Translations under genes and position numbers: made by a program
Source: a bacterium
GTDB lineage: Bacteria; Bacillota; Clostridia; Christensenellales; CAG-138
DNA length: 64,000 bases
Assembly: GCA_022778545.1 (NCBI GenBank)
Contig: JALFDW010000033.1
Span: 1 to 64,000, forward strand
Direction: 5' to 3'
Notes under the pieces: generated by a model
The model's database searches: none
The model's input: only the letters and a program-made list of their open reading frames with translations
Told to the model about the DNA's origin: nothing
Shown here: one piece after another, positions 42,722 to 51,180 of the stretch
How positions within the stretch are numbered: the first letter of the stretch is position 1
Layout of the letters: the number at the start of each line of letters is the position of its first letter

Positions 42722-42936
42722 AATCCTCCGCGCCCCCATGCGGGAGCAAACAAAATCATCCACTCTCAATAATAATCCAAATGGCGGAAAAAGTACAGAC
42801 ACGGCTTGTAAATTTCCTGTGACCGGGCGGTGGACAGGGCTGCGGGCCGGGTTGCTTCATGGCGAAAAAAAAGGTATAATCAAACTGCCCGCACCGGCGG
42901 GAATCTGCTGCGGCAAGGATAAGGAGAAACCAATTT

Positions 42937-43782
42937 ATGCATTTCACGAAGCTTCATGGCCTTGGGAACGATTTCGTCGTCATCGACAACCGCAATGGCG
43001 CGATTGCGGAGGAAAAAAAGAACGCGCTTGCTGCGCGGCTCTGCCACCGGCGCACGGGCATCGGCGGGGACGGGCTCATCCTTGTGGAAAACTCGGAACG
43101 CTGCGATACCCGCATGCGCATCTTCAACAGCGACGGCAGCGAAGCTGAAATGTGCGGCAACGGCGTGCGCTGCTTTGCAAAATATGTGTACGACAATAAC
43201 ATCGTGCGGAAGGAAACCTTCAGCGTCGAGACGCTCGCAGGCCCGATGATCGCGGAGCTTACGATCGAAAACGGCGTGGCCACGCATGTGCGCGTGAACA
43301 TGGGCAAGCCCTTCTTCAATCGGGCGGACATCCCCGTTGTGGGTGAGGGCGAATGCCAGCTGCAGACGCTTACCGCGCTCGACCGCACGTTCACCTTCTC
43401 CACGATCCTGCTCGGCGTGCCGCACACGGTCGTGTTTGTGGACGATGTGCTGGGGTTCGACTGGCAGAAGTACGGCGCGGAGATCGAGCGCATGACGGAC
43501 CTCTTCCCGCGCAAAACGAACGTCAACTTCGCGCAGGTGCTCGACGATGGCAACGTGCTTGTGCGCACCTTTGAGCGCGGCTGCGGGCCGACGCTTGCCT
43601 GCGGCACGGGCTCTTCCTCCGTGGCGGTGTGCTGCGCCCGCGCCGGGAAGACCGGCCGCCGCGTGACGATCCACCTGGAGCTCGGCACGCTCGATATCGA
43701 CTGGACGGAATCCGGCGACGTGTTCATGACAGGCCCTGCCGCGCTTGCCTTTGAGGGCGAAGTGGAAATCGAGAGAAATTAA
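42937..43782 (+). CDS. dapF: Diaminopimelate epimerase
   Basis: FTKLHGLGNDFVVID, NSDGSEAEMCGNGVRCFAKY, GPTLACGTGSSSVAV. Confidence 0.96.
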   Translation: MHFTKLHGLGNDFVVIDNRNGAIAEEKKNALAARLCHRRTGIGGDGLILVENSERCDTRMRIFNSDGSEAEMCGNGVRCFAKYVYDNNIVRKETFSVETLAGPMIAELTIENGVATHVRVNMGKPFFNRADIPVVGEGECQLQTLTALDRTFTFSTILLGVPHTVVFVDDVLGFDWQKYGAEIERMTDLFPRKTNVNFAQVLDDGNVLVRTFERGCGPTLACGTGSSSVAVCCARAGKTGRRVTIHLELGTLDIDWTESGDVFMTGPAALAFEGEVEIERN

Positions 43783-43860
43783 CAATTGACAATGGACAAT
43801 TGACAATGCAGCCGGGAGGACGAATGTAGGGGACGGCCTCCGGACGTCCCGCAAATTAAA
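43783..43860. repeat. Mosaic repeat block after dapF (F-A)
   Basis: CAATTGACAATGGACAATTGACAATGCAG then GGGGACGGCCTCCGGACGTCCCGC. Confidence 0.85.
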
Positions 43861-43925
43861 ACACCGGCTGCATCCCGCATACCCATGGATATCATCATTT
43901 TTATATGTGAAAGAAGGAGTTTGTC

Positions 43926-44180
43926 ATGCATTACACGTTTTATCCCAAGGGCGTATGCTCTTCCCAGATTGACCTTGATGTGGACGAGGCGGGCCGCGTC
44001 CATAACATCGCCTATATCGGCGGCTGCAACGGGAACCTGAAGGCGCTTTCGGCGCTTGCCGAAGGGCTCACGGTGGATGAGGTCGTGCAGCGGCTCGACG
44101 GCATCACCTGCGGCTACAAGGGCACTTCCTGCAGCGACCAGCTTGCCCGCAACCTGAAAGCATTAAACCAGAAGGCCTGA
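43926..44180 (+). CDS. TSCPD domain protein (TIGR03905-like)
   Basis: 84 aa; YIGGCNGNLKALSALAEGLTVDEVVQRLDGITCGYKGTSCSDQLA. Confidence 0.85.
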   Translation: MHYTFYPKGVCSSQIDLDVDEAGRVHNIAYIGGCNGNLKALSALAEGLTVDEVVQRLDGITCGYKGTSCSDQLARNLKALNQKA

Positions 44181-44183
44181 GCC

Positions 44184-45125
44184 ATGCAGAGCGTTTCGGA
44201 GGAACTGCTCGCGCGCTGGCAGGTGCGCAAAACGAAGCAGCAGAAGCGCGCGTTTGAGGCGTTCCTGCTGGATGCGCTGAAAACAGCAGGCTATGCGGAT
44301 GCCCGCGCTGAGAAAAGCAGCGACGTTATCACAAGCCGCAACCTGATCGCAGGCGACCCGGACACGGCGAAGGTGATCTTCACCGCGCACTATGACACCT
44401 GTGCCGAGCTGCCCGTGCCGAATTACATCACGCCGATGAACATCCCGGTGTGGATCTTCTATCAGCTGCTGCTCGTGCTCGGCATGTTCCTTGTGGCGAC
44501 AGCGTTTGCCGCGCTCGTCTGGCTGCTGCCGCTCCCGGAGGACGTGCTCTTCGGTGTATCCTCGCTTGCGTTCAGCGGCGCGCTGATCTTCATGTGCGTC
44601 TGGATGATCGCAGGGAAAGCGAACCCGCACACGGCAAACGACAACACCTCCGGCGTGATCGCCCTGCTCGAGGCCGCGCTTGCGCTGCCGGAGGAGCGGC
44701 GCGGGGAAGTGGCGTTTGTCTGGTTCGACAACGAGGAGAGCGGGCTTTTCGGCTCCTCTGCTTTTGCGAAGAAGCATAAAGATGTGGCGAAGAATACGCT
44801 CCTTGTGAATTTCGACTGTGTTTCGGATGGGGACACCTTCCTCGTGGTGCTGCCGCACCGCATGAAGGATGAACCGCTCGCGGATGTGCTGCGCGCGAGC
44901 TTTATGCCGCACGGCGGCAAGGAGGCCGTGTTCCCCACGACGAAGCGGGCGGTCTATCCGTCCGATCAGGTGCGCTTCCGGCGCGGCGTGGGCGTGGCGG
45001 CGCTCAAGCGCGGCAAGCTCGGCCTGTATCTTGACCGCATCCACACGAAGGAGGACACGGCGTTCGACGAAACCAACATCGCCTGCTGCGTGGACGGCAT
45101 GCTGCGCCTTGCGGAGCGGGTATAG
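44184..45125 (+). CDS. M28 family metallopeptidase with TM segments
   Basis: VIFTAHYDTCAE, TANDNTSGVIALLEAAL, VAFVWFDNEESGLFGSSAF. Confidence 0.85.
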   Translation: MQSVSEELLARWQVRKTKQQKRAFEAFLLDALKTAGYADARAEKSSDVITSRNLIAGDPDTAKVIFTAHYDTCAELPVPNYITPMNIPVWIFYQLLLVLGMFLVATAFAALVWLLPLPEDVLFGVSSLAFSGALIFMCVWMIAGKANPHTANDNTSGVIALLEAALALPEERRGEVAFVWFDNEESGLFGSSAFAKKHKDVAKNTLLVNFDCVSDGDTFLVVLPHRMKDEPLADVLRASFMPHGGKEAVFPTTKRAVYPSDQVRFRRGVGVAALKRGKLGLYLDRIHTKEDTAFDETNIACCVDGMLRLAERV

Positions 45126-45370
45126 GGCGAATTGACAATTGAAAATTGACAATTGACAATGGATAATTGAAAATTGAGAATTGGGCGCGCCGCAGGCGCG
45201 CCTTTGCTGTGATGCCCCCTACACGCATAACCCTACCGAGAGGACACATGCAGGGGACGGCCTCCGGACGTCCCGCGAAATGAAACAAAGGCATCGTTTT
45301 CACCCATGCCCCGAAGGTGCGCCGCACCTTCAACAACATGTCCCCCATTCCCCGGAAAGGGGACAAACGA
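45126..45370. repeat. Mosaic repeat block (F-A-D) invading the 3' end of the DUF6179-like gene
   Basis: AATTGACAATTGAAAATTGACAATTGACAATGG...; GAAGGTGCGCCGCACCTTC at 45313-45331. Confidence 0.85.
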
Positions 45371-46222
45371 AGGAAACACCTCCGCGAGGCTGCCGCCCGC
45401 AAGCGCGGCGCGGATGCGCGGGACGAGCGCGTCCGCCGCGGCAAGCAGGTAGTTCTGCGCCGCAGGGCTCTTTATGGCAAGCGCATCGGAAACGGCATCA
45501 GCCGCTTCACGGAGCGCCGCATGGCATTGCTGAACGGAACAGGGCTGAAGCCGCGCCGCGATGCGTCTTTCTATTGCTTCCGGCACGGAGAGGCCGCGCA
45601 CATCTTCCCCCGCGAGCGCAAGGCCGAGCGCGTTTGCGGCGGCGGGGGCGTACAGATTGTTGATGCGGAACCGGTAATCCGGGCAGGCGCGGGTAAGCAG
45701 CGCGTCGAGGCGCTCCGGCGCGAACAGGCGCAGGAAATCGTTCTCGATGCAGAGCCGCGAAAGATATTCCGCCACATAATCCACGCCGAGGAGCGTTTCC
45801 GGCACGGGTTGGCAAAGCTGATAATCGATGTCGCAGGGGATCGCGTGGGCAAAAAAGCGCGCGTCATACCGCCCGAAAAACGTGCCGATGGAGGAGAGCG
45901 TCTCCCGGCAGGAAAGGCTTGCGACTTTCGGCAGGGAGAGCCGCGCGATCTGCCAGCGCCGCCTGCACGTGCGCACCGCTTCCTCCGTGCGCGCAACACC
46001 CGCTTCATAAAGCGGGAGGAGCGAGCCGTCCGGCAGCGCGGAAAGCGCCGGGCCAAGCGTATAGCACAGGGAACGCAGCAGCTCTTCCGCAAGCTCCTTC
46101 GGCAGGGAACTGCTTTCCTCTTTCGTGTAGCGCAGGGCGACGGTCTGCAGCAGCAGGAACAGGGCTTCCCATGGTGCTTCATGCTGCGCCGCGGGGGTGG
46201 TCAGGTCGGAATATGCGTTCAA
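45233..46222 (-). CDS. DUF6179-like protein with repeat-derived C-terminus
   Basis: TTG start behind AAAGGAG; conserved-looking N-terminal ~280 aa, then VEGAAHLRGMGENDAFVSFRGTSGGRPLHVSSR encoded by the intergenic repeat. Confidence 0.6.
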   Translation of the reverse strand: MNAYSDLTTPAAQHEAPWEALFLLLQTVALRYTKEESSSLPKELAEELLRSLCYTLGPALSALPDGSLLPLYEAGVARTEEAVRTCRRRWQIARLSLPKVASLSCRETLSSIGTFFGRYDARFFAHAIPCDIDYQLCQPVPETLLGVDYVAEYLSRLCIENDFLRLFAPERLDALLTRACPDYRFRINNLYAPAAANALGLALAGEDVRGLSVPEAIERRIAARLQPCSVQQCHAALREAADAVSDALAIKSPAAQNYLLAAADALVPRIRAALAGGSLAEVFPSFVPFPGNGGHVVEGAAHLRGMGENDAFVSFRGTSGGRPLHVSSR

Positions 46223-46240
46223 GGCCGTGTTTCTCCTTTC

Positions 46241-46291
46241 TTAATCGTTTGCGTACTTATCATTGGCGTAAGGTTCGCGCGGGCGGCTCAT
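46241..46291 (-). CDS. 16-aa ATGA-coupled micro-ORF (MSRPREPYANDKYAND)
   Basis: ATG overlaps the TGA of the upstream DUF6323-like gene (ATGA). Confidence 0.35.
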   Translation of the reverse strand: MSRPREPYANDKYAND

Positions 46292-46767
46292 GCGTCCTCC
46301 TGCGGCAGGTCGAGCGTATCCGCTTCCGGTGCGGCATCACAGCCGCGCGCAACGCGCGCAAGCTCGGTGAGCACGGTCTCCTCCAGATATTCGAGTGAGC
46401 CGCCGGCGATCCCGTCGAACGCTTCGCGCATGGCAAGCAGGAGCGCGTCGTCCGAAATGCGCTCATGGGTCTCGCTTTTGCAGCGGTAAAACATCTCCTG
46501 CAAACGCGCGAGCGACTCCGCGTATTCCTCCTGAAAAAGGTAGGGCGAGTCCGCAAAGGCGGCGACGAGCTTCGGCAGGACGCCTTCTCCGAATTCCACG
46601 CGCCCCGTGTTTTGCAGCGCTTCGGTGCGGCTTTCCGCGAGCGCGTGCAGGTCGTTCATTGAGAGCGAAAGGCCATGGGGCGCGCTCTGTTCGTTCAGCC
46701 GCGCGAGCAGGGCAGGGGATGGGGAAAGTCCCTGCGCTGCTGCGATGTGCATCAGGTCAAACTGCAT
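46288..46767 (-). CDS. DUF6323-like protein
   Basis: 159 aa; DSPYLFQEEYAESLARLQEMFYRCKSETHERISDDALLLAMREAFD. Confidence 0.6.
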   Translation of the reverse strand: MQFDLMHIAAAQGLSPSPALLARLNEQSAPHGLSLSMNDLHALAESRTEALQNTGRVEFGEGVLPKLVAAFADSPYLFQEEYAESLARLQEMFYRCKSETHERISDDALLLAMREAFDGIAGGSLEYLEETVLTELARVARGCDAAPEADTLDLPQEDA

Positions 46768-46887
46768 TAAAAATCACCTCACCATATTCTTTACACCATC
46801 CCGCCGGAGAGGACAAGCCTTGAATTTTGGCCTGTTTTGTGGTAATATAATCATGCAAAATGATGCGAAAAACGTGAGGAAAGAACG

Positions 46888-47250
46888 ATGGCAAAGAGAA
46901 CTCTGATCTGTGACGATGCCGCTTTCATGCGGATGATGCTCAAGGACATCCTTTCAAAGGGCGGTTATGAAGTCGTGGGCGAGGCGCAAAACGGGCAGAG
47001 GGCCGTGGAACAGTATGCCGCGCTGAAGCCGGATTTTGTGATGATGGATACCGTGATGCCGGAGATGGATGGCGTTGCGGCGCTGCGCGAGATCCGCAAG
47101 CAGGATCCTGCCGCCTGCGTGATCCTATGCGCTGCCGACGGGGAAAAGAAAATGCTCATTGAAGCGGTTAAGCTTGGGGCGAAGGGCTACATTATGAAGC
47201 CGTACCGGGCGGCCACCGTGCTCGAGGAGCTCAAAAAAACGATCGGCTGA
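46888..47250 (+). CDS. CheY-like single-domain response regulator
   Basis: TLICDDAAFMRMMLKDIL...PDFVMMDTVMPEMDGVAAL...LGAKGYIMKPY. Confidence 0.93.
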   Translation: MAKRTLICDDAAFMRMMLKDILSKGGYEVVGEAQNGQRAVEQYAALKPDFVMMDTVMPEMDGVAALREIRKQDPAACVILCAADGEKKMLIEAVKLGAKGYIMKPYRAATVLEELKKTIG

Positions 47251-47289
47251 CGGCGGGCGGCATCAGAACGACACCATATATCATTTAGA

Positions 47290-47332
47290 AAAGGGAAAAA
47301 CCCGTGCGGACACAGGCTTTTCCCTTTTGTGT
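47290..47332. terminator. Bidirectional-looking terminator
   Basis: AAAAGGGAAAAACCC...GGCTTTTCCCTTTT. Confidence 0.5.
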
Positions 47333-47358
47333 TCCCTTGCTGCTGTGCTATAATGAAC

Positions 47359-48099
47359 TCAGCGGTAAAGGGCGGCAAACGCTTCAAGCGCCACGCGGAT
47401 CTCGTTTTCTTCGCCGCGCATGGCGAGCGTCGCGCCGTCCACATAATCCCCGATGGCGGAGGCCGTGTTCTCCTTTTCTTCAAAGGCGACCACGTTGTTG
47501 AGGATGGAGGCTGTTTTTACCCCGCGCAGCGCGCCGATGGTGAAGAGCGCGGCGGTCTCCATGTCGCTGCCGAGCACGCCTGCATGGTGCCAGTAAGCGT
47601 CCCGCTCGGCCTCATGGTCGGTATAAAAGCTGTCATGGCTGCGGGCGATGCCCGTGTGGTACGGCGCACCGAGCGATTTCGCCGCTTCGACGCAGGCGAA
47701 CAGCAGCTCCGTGTCCGGTACGGCGGGGAAGATCTGGTCCACATATGTCTTTGAGGCGCCGTCATCGCGCACCGCGCCGGAAACGAGGATGAGATCCCCG
47801 AGCCGCACCTTCGGCTGCAAAGCGCCGCAGCTGCCGATGCGGATCATGGCGGTGACGCCGATGTTGCGGAGCTCCTCCACGGCGATGCCCGCGCTCGCGC
47901 CGCCGATGCCTGTGGAGACGGCGAGCACGGGAACTCCGCGGTATTCGCCCACAAGGCTCCGGTATTCCCGGTTGTAGGCCAGCTCGCGCACGTTCTCAAG
48001 GAACGGGGCGATGCGGTCGAGCCGTGCCGGGTCGCCCGGGAGAAGGGCGCAGCGCGCGCCCGCGGTTTCATCCAAACGGATATGCGGTTGCAGACTCAT
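47359..48099 (-). CDS. Nucleoside phosphorylase (uridine phosphorylase-like)
   Basis: ALLPGDPARLDRIAPFL, STGIGGASAGIAVEEL, RIGSCGALQ, GSDMETAALFTIG. Confidence 0.88.
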   Translation of the reverse strand: MSLQPHIRLDETAGARCALLPGDPARLDRIAPFLENVRELAYNREYRSLVGEYRGVPVLAVSTGIGGASAGIAVEELRNIGVTAMIRIGSCGALQPKVRLGDLILVSGAVRDDGASKTYVDQIFPAVPDTELLFACVEAAKSLGAPYHTGIARSHDSFYTDHEAERDAYWHHAGVLGSDMETAALFTIGALRGVKTASILNNVVAFEEKENTASAIGDYVDGATLAMRGEENEIRVALEAFAALYR

Positions 48100-48188
48100 A
48101 ACAAAATACCTGCCCTTTCACTTGTTTTTCTGCTGATTACAGCATACAGGAAAAAGCGGCTTGAATCAATCATGCAAAGGAGTTTCTT

Positions 48189-49127
48189 ATGCGCATTTTG
48201 AACTTTGGCTCGCTCAATATCGACTATGTGTATGCCGTGGACGCGTTCCTGCGCCCCGGCGAAACGAAGGCCGCCGCAAACCTGATGATCAACTGCGGCG
48301 GCAAGGGGCTGAACCAGTCCATCGCGGCGGCAAAGGCGGGCAATTCCGTCTGGCATGCGGGGCTTCTTGGCGATGCGGCCGGCATGCTGCGCGACAAGCT
48401 TGTGGAAAACGGCGTGGATGTGGGCCTGCTCATGCCCACGGCACAGCCGGCGGGCCATGCGATCATCCAGGTGGATGAAAGCGGGCAGAACTGCATCCTG
48501 CTTTACGGCGGCACGAACCGCATGCTCACAAAGGAGCTTGTGGACAATGCGTTCGACGTGTTTACGGCGGAGGAAAAGAGCGGCCTTGTGCTTCTGCAGA
48601 ACGAGACGAACCTCGTGCCCTATATCATCGAGCAGGCGGCGGCCCGCGGGCTTTCCGTGGCGCTCAATGCCGCGCCGATGGATGCTTCCGTGAAGGATTA
48701 CCCGCTCGATAAGCTCACCTGGCTCATCGTGAACGAGGTGGAGGGCGGCGCGCTTGCGGGCACAGAGGATGAGGACGCCATCCTGCCGGCGCTGCATGAA
48801 AAATATCCCCATTGCGGCGTGTTGCTGACGCTCGGCGCACACGGCGCGCGCTGCATGGAGGCGAACGGCCGCGTGACGCGCTGCGGGAGCTACCGTGTCC
48901 GCGCCGTGGATACCACCGCCGCGGGCGATACGTTCACGGGCTATTTCCTGTATGGCATGCTGCACGGGCTTTCCGTGCCGGAGACGCTCCGCCTCGCGAC
49001 AACGGCTTCCGCACTTTGCGTGGGCAGGCCGGGCGCCGCGGATTCCGTGCCGGAAAAGGCGGAGGTGGACGCGGTGCGCAGGGAGGAGCGGTTCGGCGCG
49101 CTCCTTGTGAGCACGGAGGAGGCGTGA
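48189..49127 (+). CDS. PfkB-family carbohydrate kinase (ribokinase-like)
   Basis: NFGSLNIDYVYAVD, NCGGKGLNQSIAAAKAG, VDTTAAGDTFTGYF. Confidence 0.92.
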   Translation: MRILNFGSLNIDYVYAVDAFLRPGETKAAANLMINCGGKGLNQSIAAAKAGNSVWHAGLLGDAAGMLRDKLVENGVDVGLLMPTAQPAGHAIIQVDESGQNCILLYGGTNRMLTKELVDNAFDVFTAEEKSGLVLLQNETNLVPYIIEQAAARGLSVALNAAPMDASVKDYPLDKLTWLIVNEVEGGALAGTEDEDAILPALHEKYPHCGVLLTLGAHGARCMEANGRVTRCGSYRVRAVDTTAAGDTFTGYFLYGMLHGLSVPETLRLATTASALCVGRPGAADSVPEKAEVDAVRREERFGALLVSTEEA

Positions 49128-49133
49128 CGCATC

Positions 49134-49724
49134 ATGAAGAACGTTCTTTTTGTGGATTGCTGCATCCGGCGGGAGCTTTCCCGCACGAAGGCGCTTGCGG
49201 AAGCTGCGCTCGCCGTGCTCGAAGCGCGGGAGGATGTTTCCGTCACAAGGCTCTGCCTGATGGACGAGCCGCTTCAGTATTTTTCGGAGGGCTTCTTCGC
49301 CCAGCGGGAGCGCCTGCTTGCCGCCGGGGAGCGGGAACACCCCCGTTTCCGCTATGCGCACCAGTTCGCGGCGGCGGATGCGATCGTGATCGCGGCGCCG
49401 TTCTGGGATCTTGCGTTCCCGGCGCTGCTGAAGGTCTACATTGAAAACGTGAGCGTGGAGGGCATCACCTTCGGCTGCAACGAGAGCGGGTGCTTCGGCA
49501 CCTGCCGGGCGGAGCGGATGCTGTTTCTGACCACGCGGGGCGGCAGCTACGACGGCGCGCCGGACGAGATGGGGGCGCGCTACCTTGCGGCGCTTTGCGG
49601 CTTCTTCGGCATCCCGCAGTTCGACTGTGTGGCGGCGGACGGGCTTGACCTCGGCACACGCCTGCCGGAGGAGATCCTCGCGGAGGCGAAGGCGAAGGCG
49701 GCTGCGCTGGCCGAGACGCTGTGA
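49134..49724 (+). CDS. NAD(P)H-dependent FMN oxidoreductase (flavodoxin-like fold)
   Basis: VLFVDCCIRRELSRTKALAEA, AAPFWDLAFPALLKVYIENVSVEG. Confidence 0.85.
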   Translation: MKNVLFVDCCIRRELSRTKALAEAALAVLEAREDVSVTRLCLMDEPLQYFSEGFFAQRERLLAAGEREHPRFRYAHQFAAADAIVIAAPFWDLAFPALLKVYIENVSVEGITFGCNESGCFGTCRAERMLFLTTRGGSYDGAPDEMGARYLAALCGFFGIPQFDCVAADGLDLGTRLPEEILAEAKAKAAALAETL

Positions 49725-49734
49725 GCGGGGAAAG

Positions 49735-49985
49735 GGGAATGGCGAAGCCCTCTCCGTCAGCGCTGCGCGCTGCCACCTCTCCCGAGGGGAGAGGCAAGAG
49801 CGCTCCAATGTGGGTGCGGGTGGGAACGAGGCTTGGCTCCCCCTTCGGGGGAGCTGTCACCGCAGGTGACTGAGAGGGCATAGCAACGGCATCATGATTT
49901 ACCTGCGCCGTGAAGGTGCGCCGCACCTTCAACAGCGTGCCCCCTTCCCCGGGGAAGGGGGTAAGGGGGATGGGGTGCTCCCCCA
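49735..49985. repeat. Mosaic repeat block (C-E-D)
   Basis: CCCTCTCCGTCAGCGCTGCGCGCTGCCACCTCTCCC, GGCTCCCCCTTCGGGGGAGCTGTCACCGCAGGTGACTGAGAGGG, GAAGGTGCGCCGCACCTTC. Confidence 0.85.
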
Positions 49986-50023
49986 ACACAAATAAAATCC
50001 TACCGAAAGGAAGCGAAGCATAA

Positions 50024-51079
50024 ATGGAAACCATGAAAGCACTTGTGTGGAAAGAAAAAGGAAAAGTCGAGCTGTGTGACCGCCCCATGCCGAAGATTCA
50101 GGACCCGCGGGACGCGATCGTGCGCGTGACGCGGGCGAGCATCTGCTCGAGCGATCTGCATATCATTCACGGCACGGTGCCGCGCGCGAAGGAAGGCGTG
50201 GTGCTCGGGCACGAGTTCGTGGGTGAGGTTGTGGAAACGGGCAGCGCGGTGCGGCATTTCAAGGCCGGCGACCGGGTGGCCGTGAACGTGGAGAGCTTCT
50301 GCGGCGAATGCTTCTTCTGCCGCCGGGGCTTTGTGAACAACTGCGTGGAGGGCGGCTGGGAGCTTGGCTGCCGGATCGATGGCGGGCAGGCGGAATATGT
50401 GCGCGTGCCGACGGCGGATCAGAGCTTTACGCGCATCCCGGAAGGCGTTTCGGATGAGGACGCGCTCTTTGTGGGCGATGTGCTTGCGACGGGGTACTGG
50501 GCGGCGCAGATCGGCGAGATTGCGCCCGCATCCACCCTGCTCGTGCTCGGTGCGGGGCCGACGGGCCTCTGCACGATGATGAGCGCGCGGCTGTATAGCC
50601 CGGCGACGATCATCGCCGTGGATGTGAACGATGAGCGCCTTGCCCTTGCGAAAGCGAAGGGGCTTTGCGACGTGACACTTGACCCGAGGAAGGATGATGT
50701 GCTTGCCGCCGTGCGGGAGCTGACCGATGGCCGCGGTGCGGACCGGGTGTTCGAGGTTGCCGGCGCGAAGAACACGTTCGAGCTTGCCTGGCAGGCCGCG
50801 CGGCCGAACGCGATCGTCGTGGTCGTGGCGCTGTACGCGGAGGCGCAGTCCATCCCGCTGCACCTGATGTACGGCAAAAACCTCACCTTCAAGACCGGCG
50901 GCGTGGATGCGAACGCCTGCGGCGACATCATGAAGCTCATCGAGACGAAGCGGCTTGACACGAGCCTCATGATCACCCACCGCGCGCCGCTCAACGACAT
51001 CCTCAAGGGCTACGACATCTTCGGCAACCAGAAGGACGGCTGCATCAAGTGGGTCGTCACGCCCTACGAAAGGAACTGA
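50024..51079 (+). CDS. Zinc-binding alcohol dehydrogenase family protein
   Basis: VLGHEFVGEVVETGSAVRHFKAGDRV, CGECFFCRRGFVNNC, GAGPTGLCTMMSA. Confidence 0.92.
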   Translation: METMKALVWKEKGKVELCDRPMPKIQDPRDAIVRVTRASICSSDLHIIHGTVPRAKEGVVLGHEFVGEVVETGSAVRHFKAGDRVAVNVESFCGECFFCRRGFVNNCVEGGWELGCRIDGGQAEYVRVPTADQSFTRIPEGVSDEDALFVGDVLATGYWAAQIGEIAPASTLLVLGAGPTGLCTMMSARLYSPATIIAVDVNDERLALAKAKGLCDVTLDPRKDDVLAAVRELTDGRGADRVFEVAGAKNTFELAWQAARPNAIVVVVALYAEAQSIPLHLMYGKNLTFKTGGVDANACGDIMKLIETKRLDTSLMITHRAPLNDILKGYDIFGNQKDGCIKWVVTPYERN

Positions 51080-51100
51080 CGGACGAAACAGGCAGAAAAT

Positions 51101-51128
51101 AAAGGGCGCGCCAACGGCGCGTCCTTCA
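51101..51128 (+). terminator. Intrinsic terminator after alcohol dehydrogenase
   Basis: AAAGGGCGCGCC-AACG-GCGCGTCCTTCATTCT. Confidence 0.5.
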
Positions 51129-51180
51129 TTCTGTCGAAAAATATTCTGCCGAAAAGTGAAGAATCCACTTTTTCGACCGT

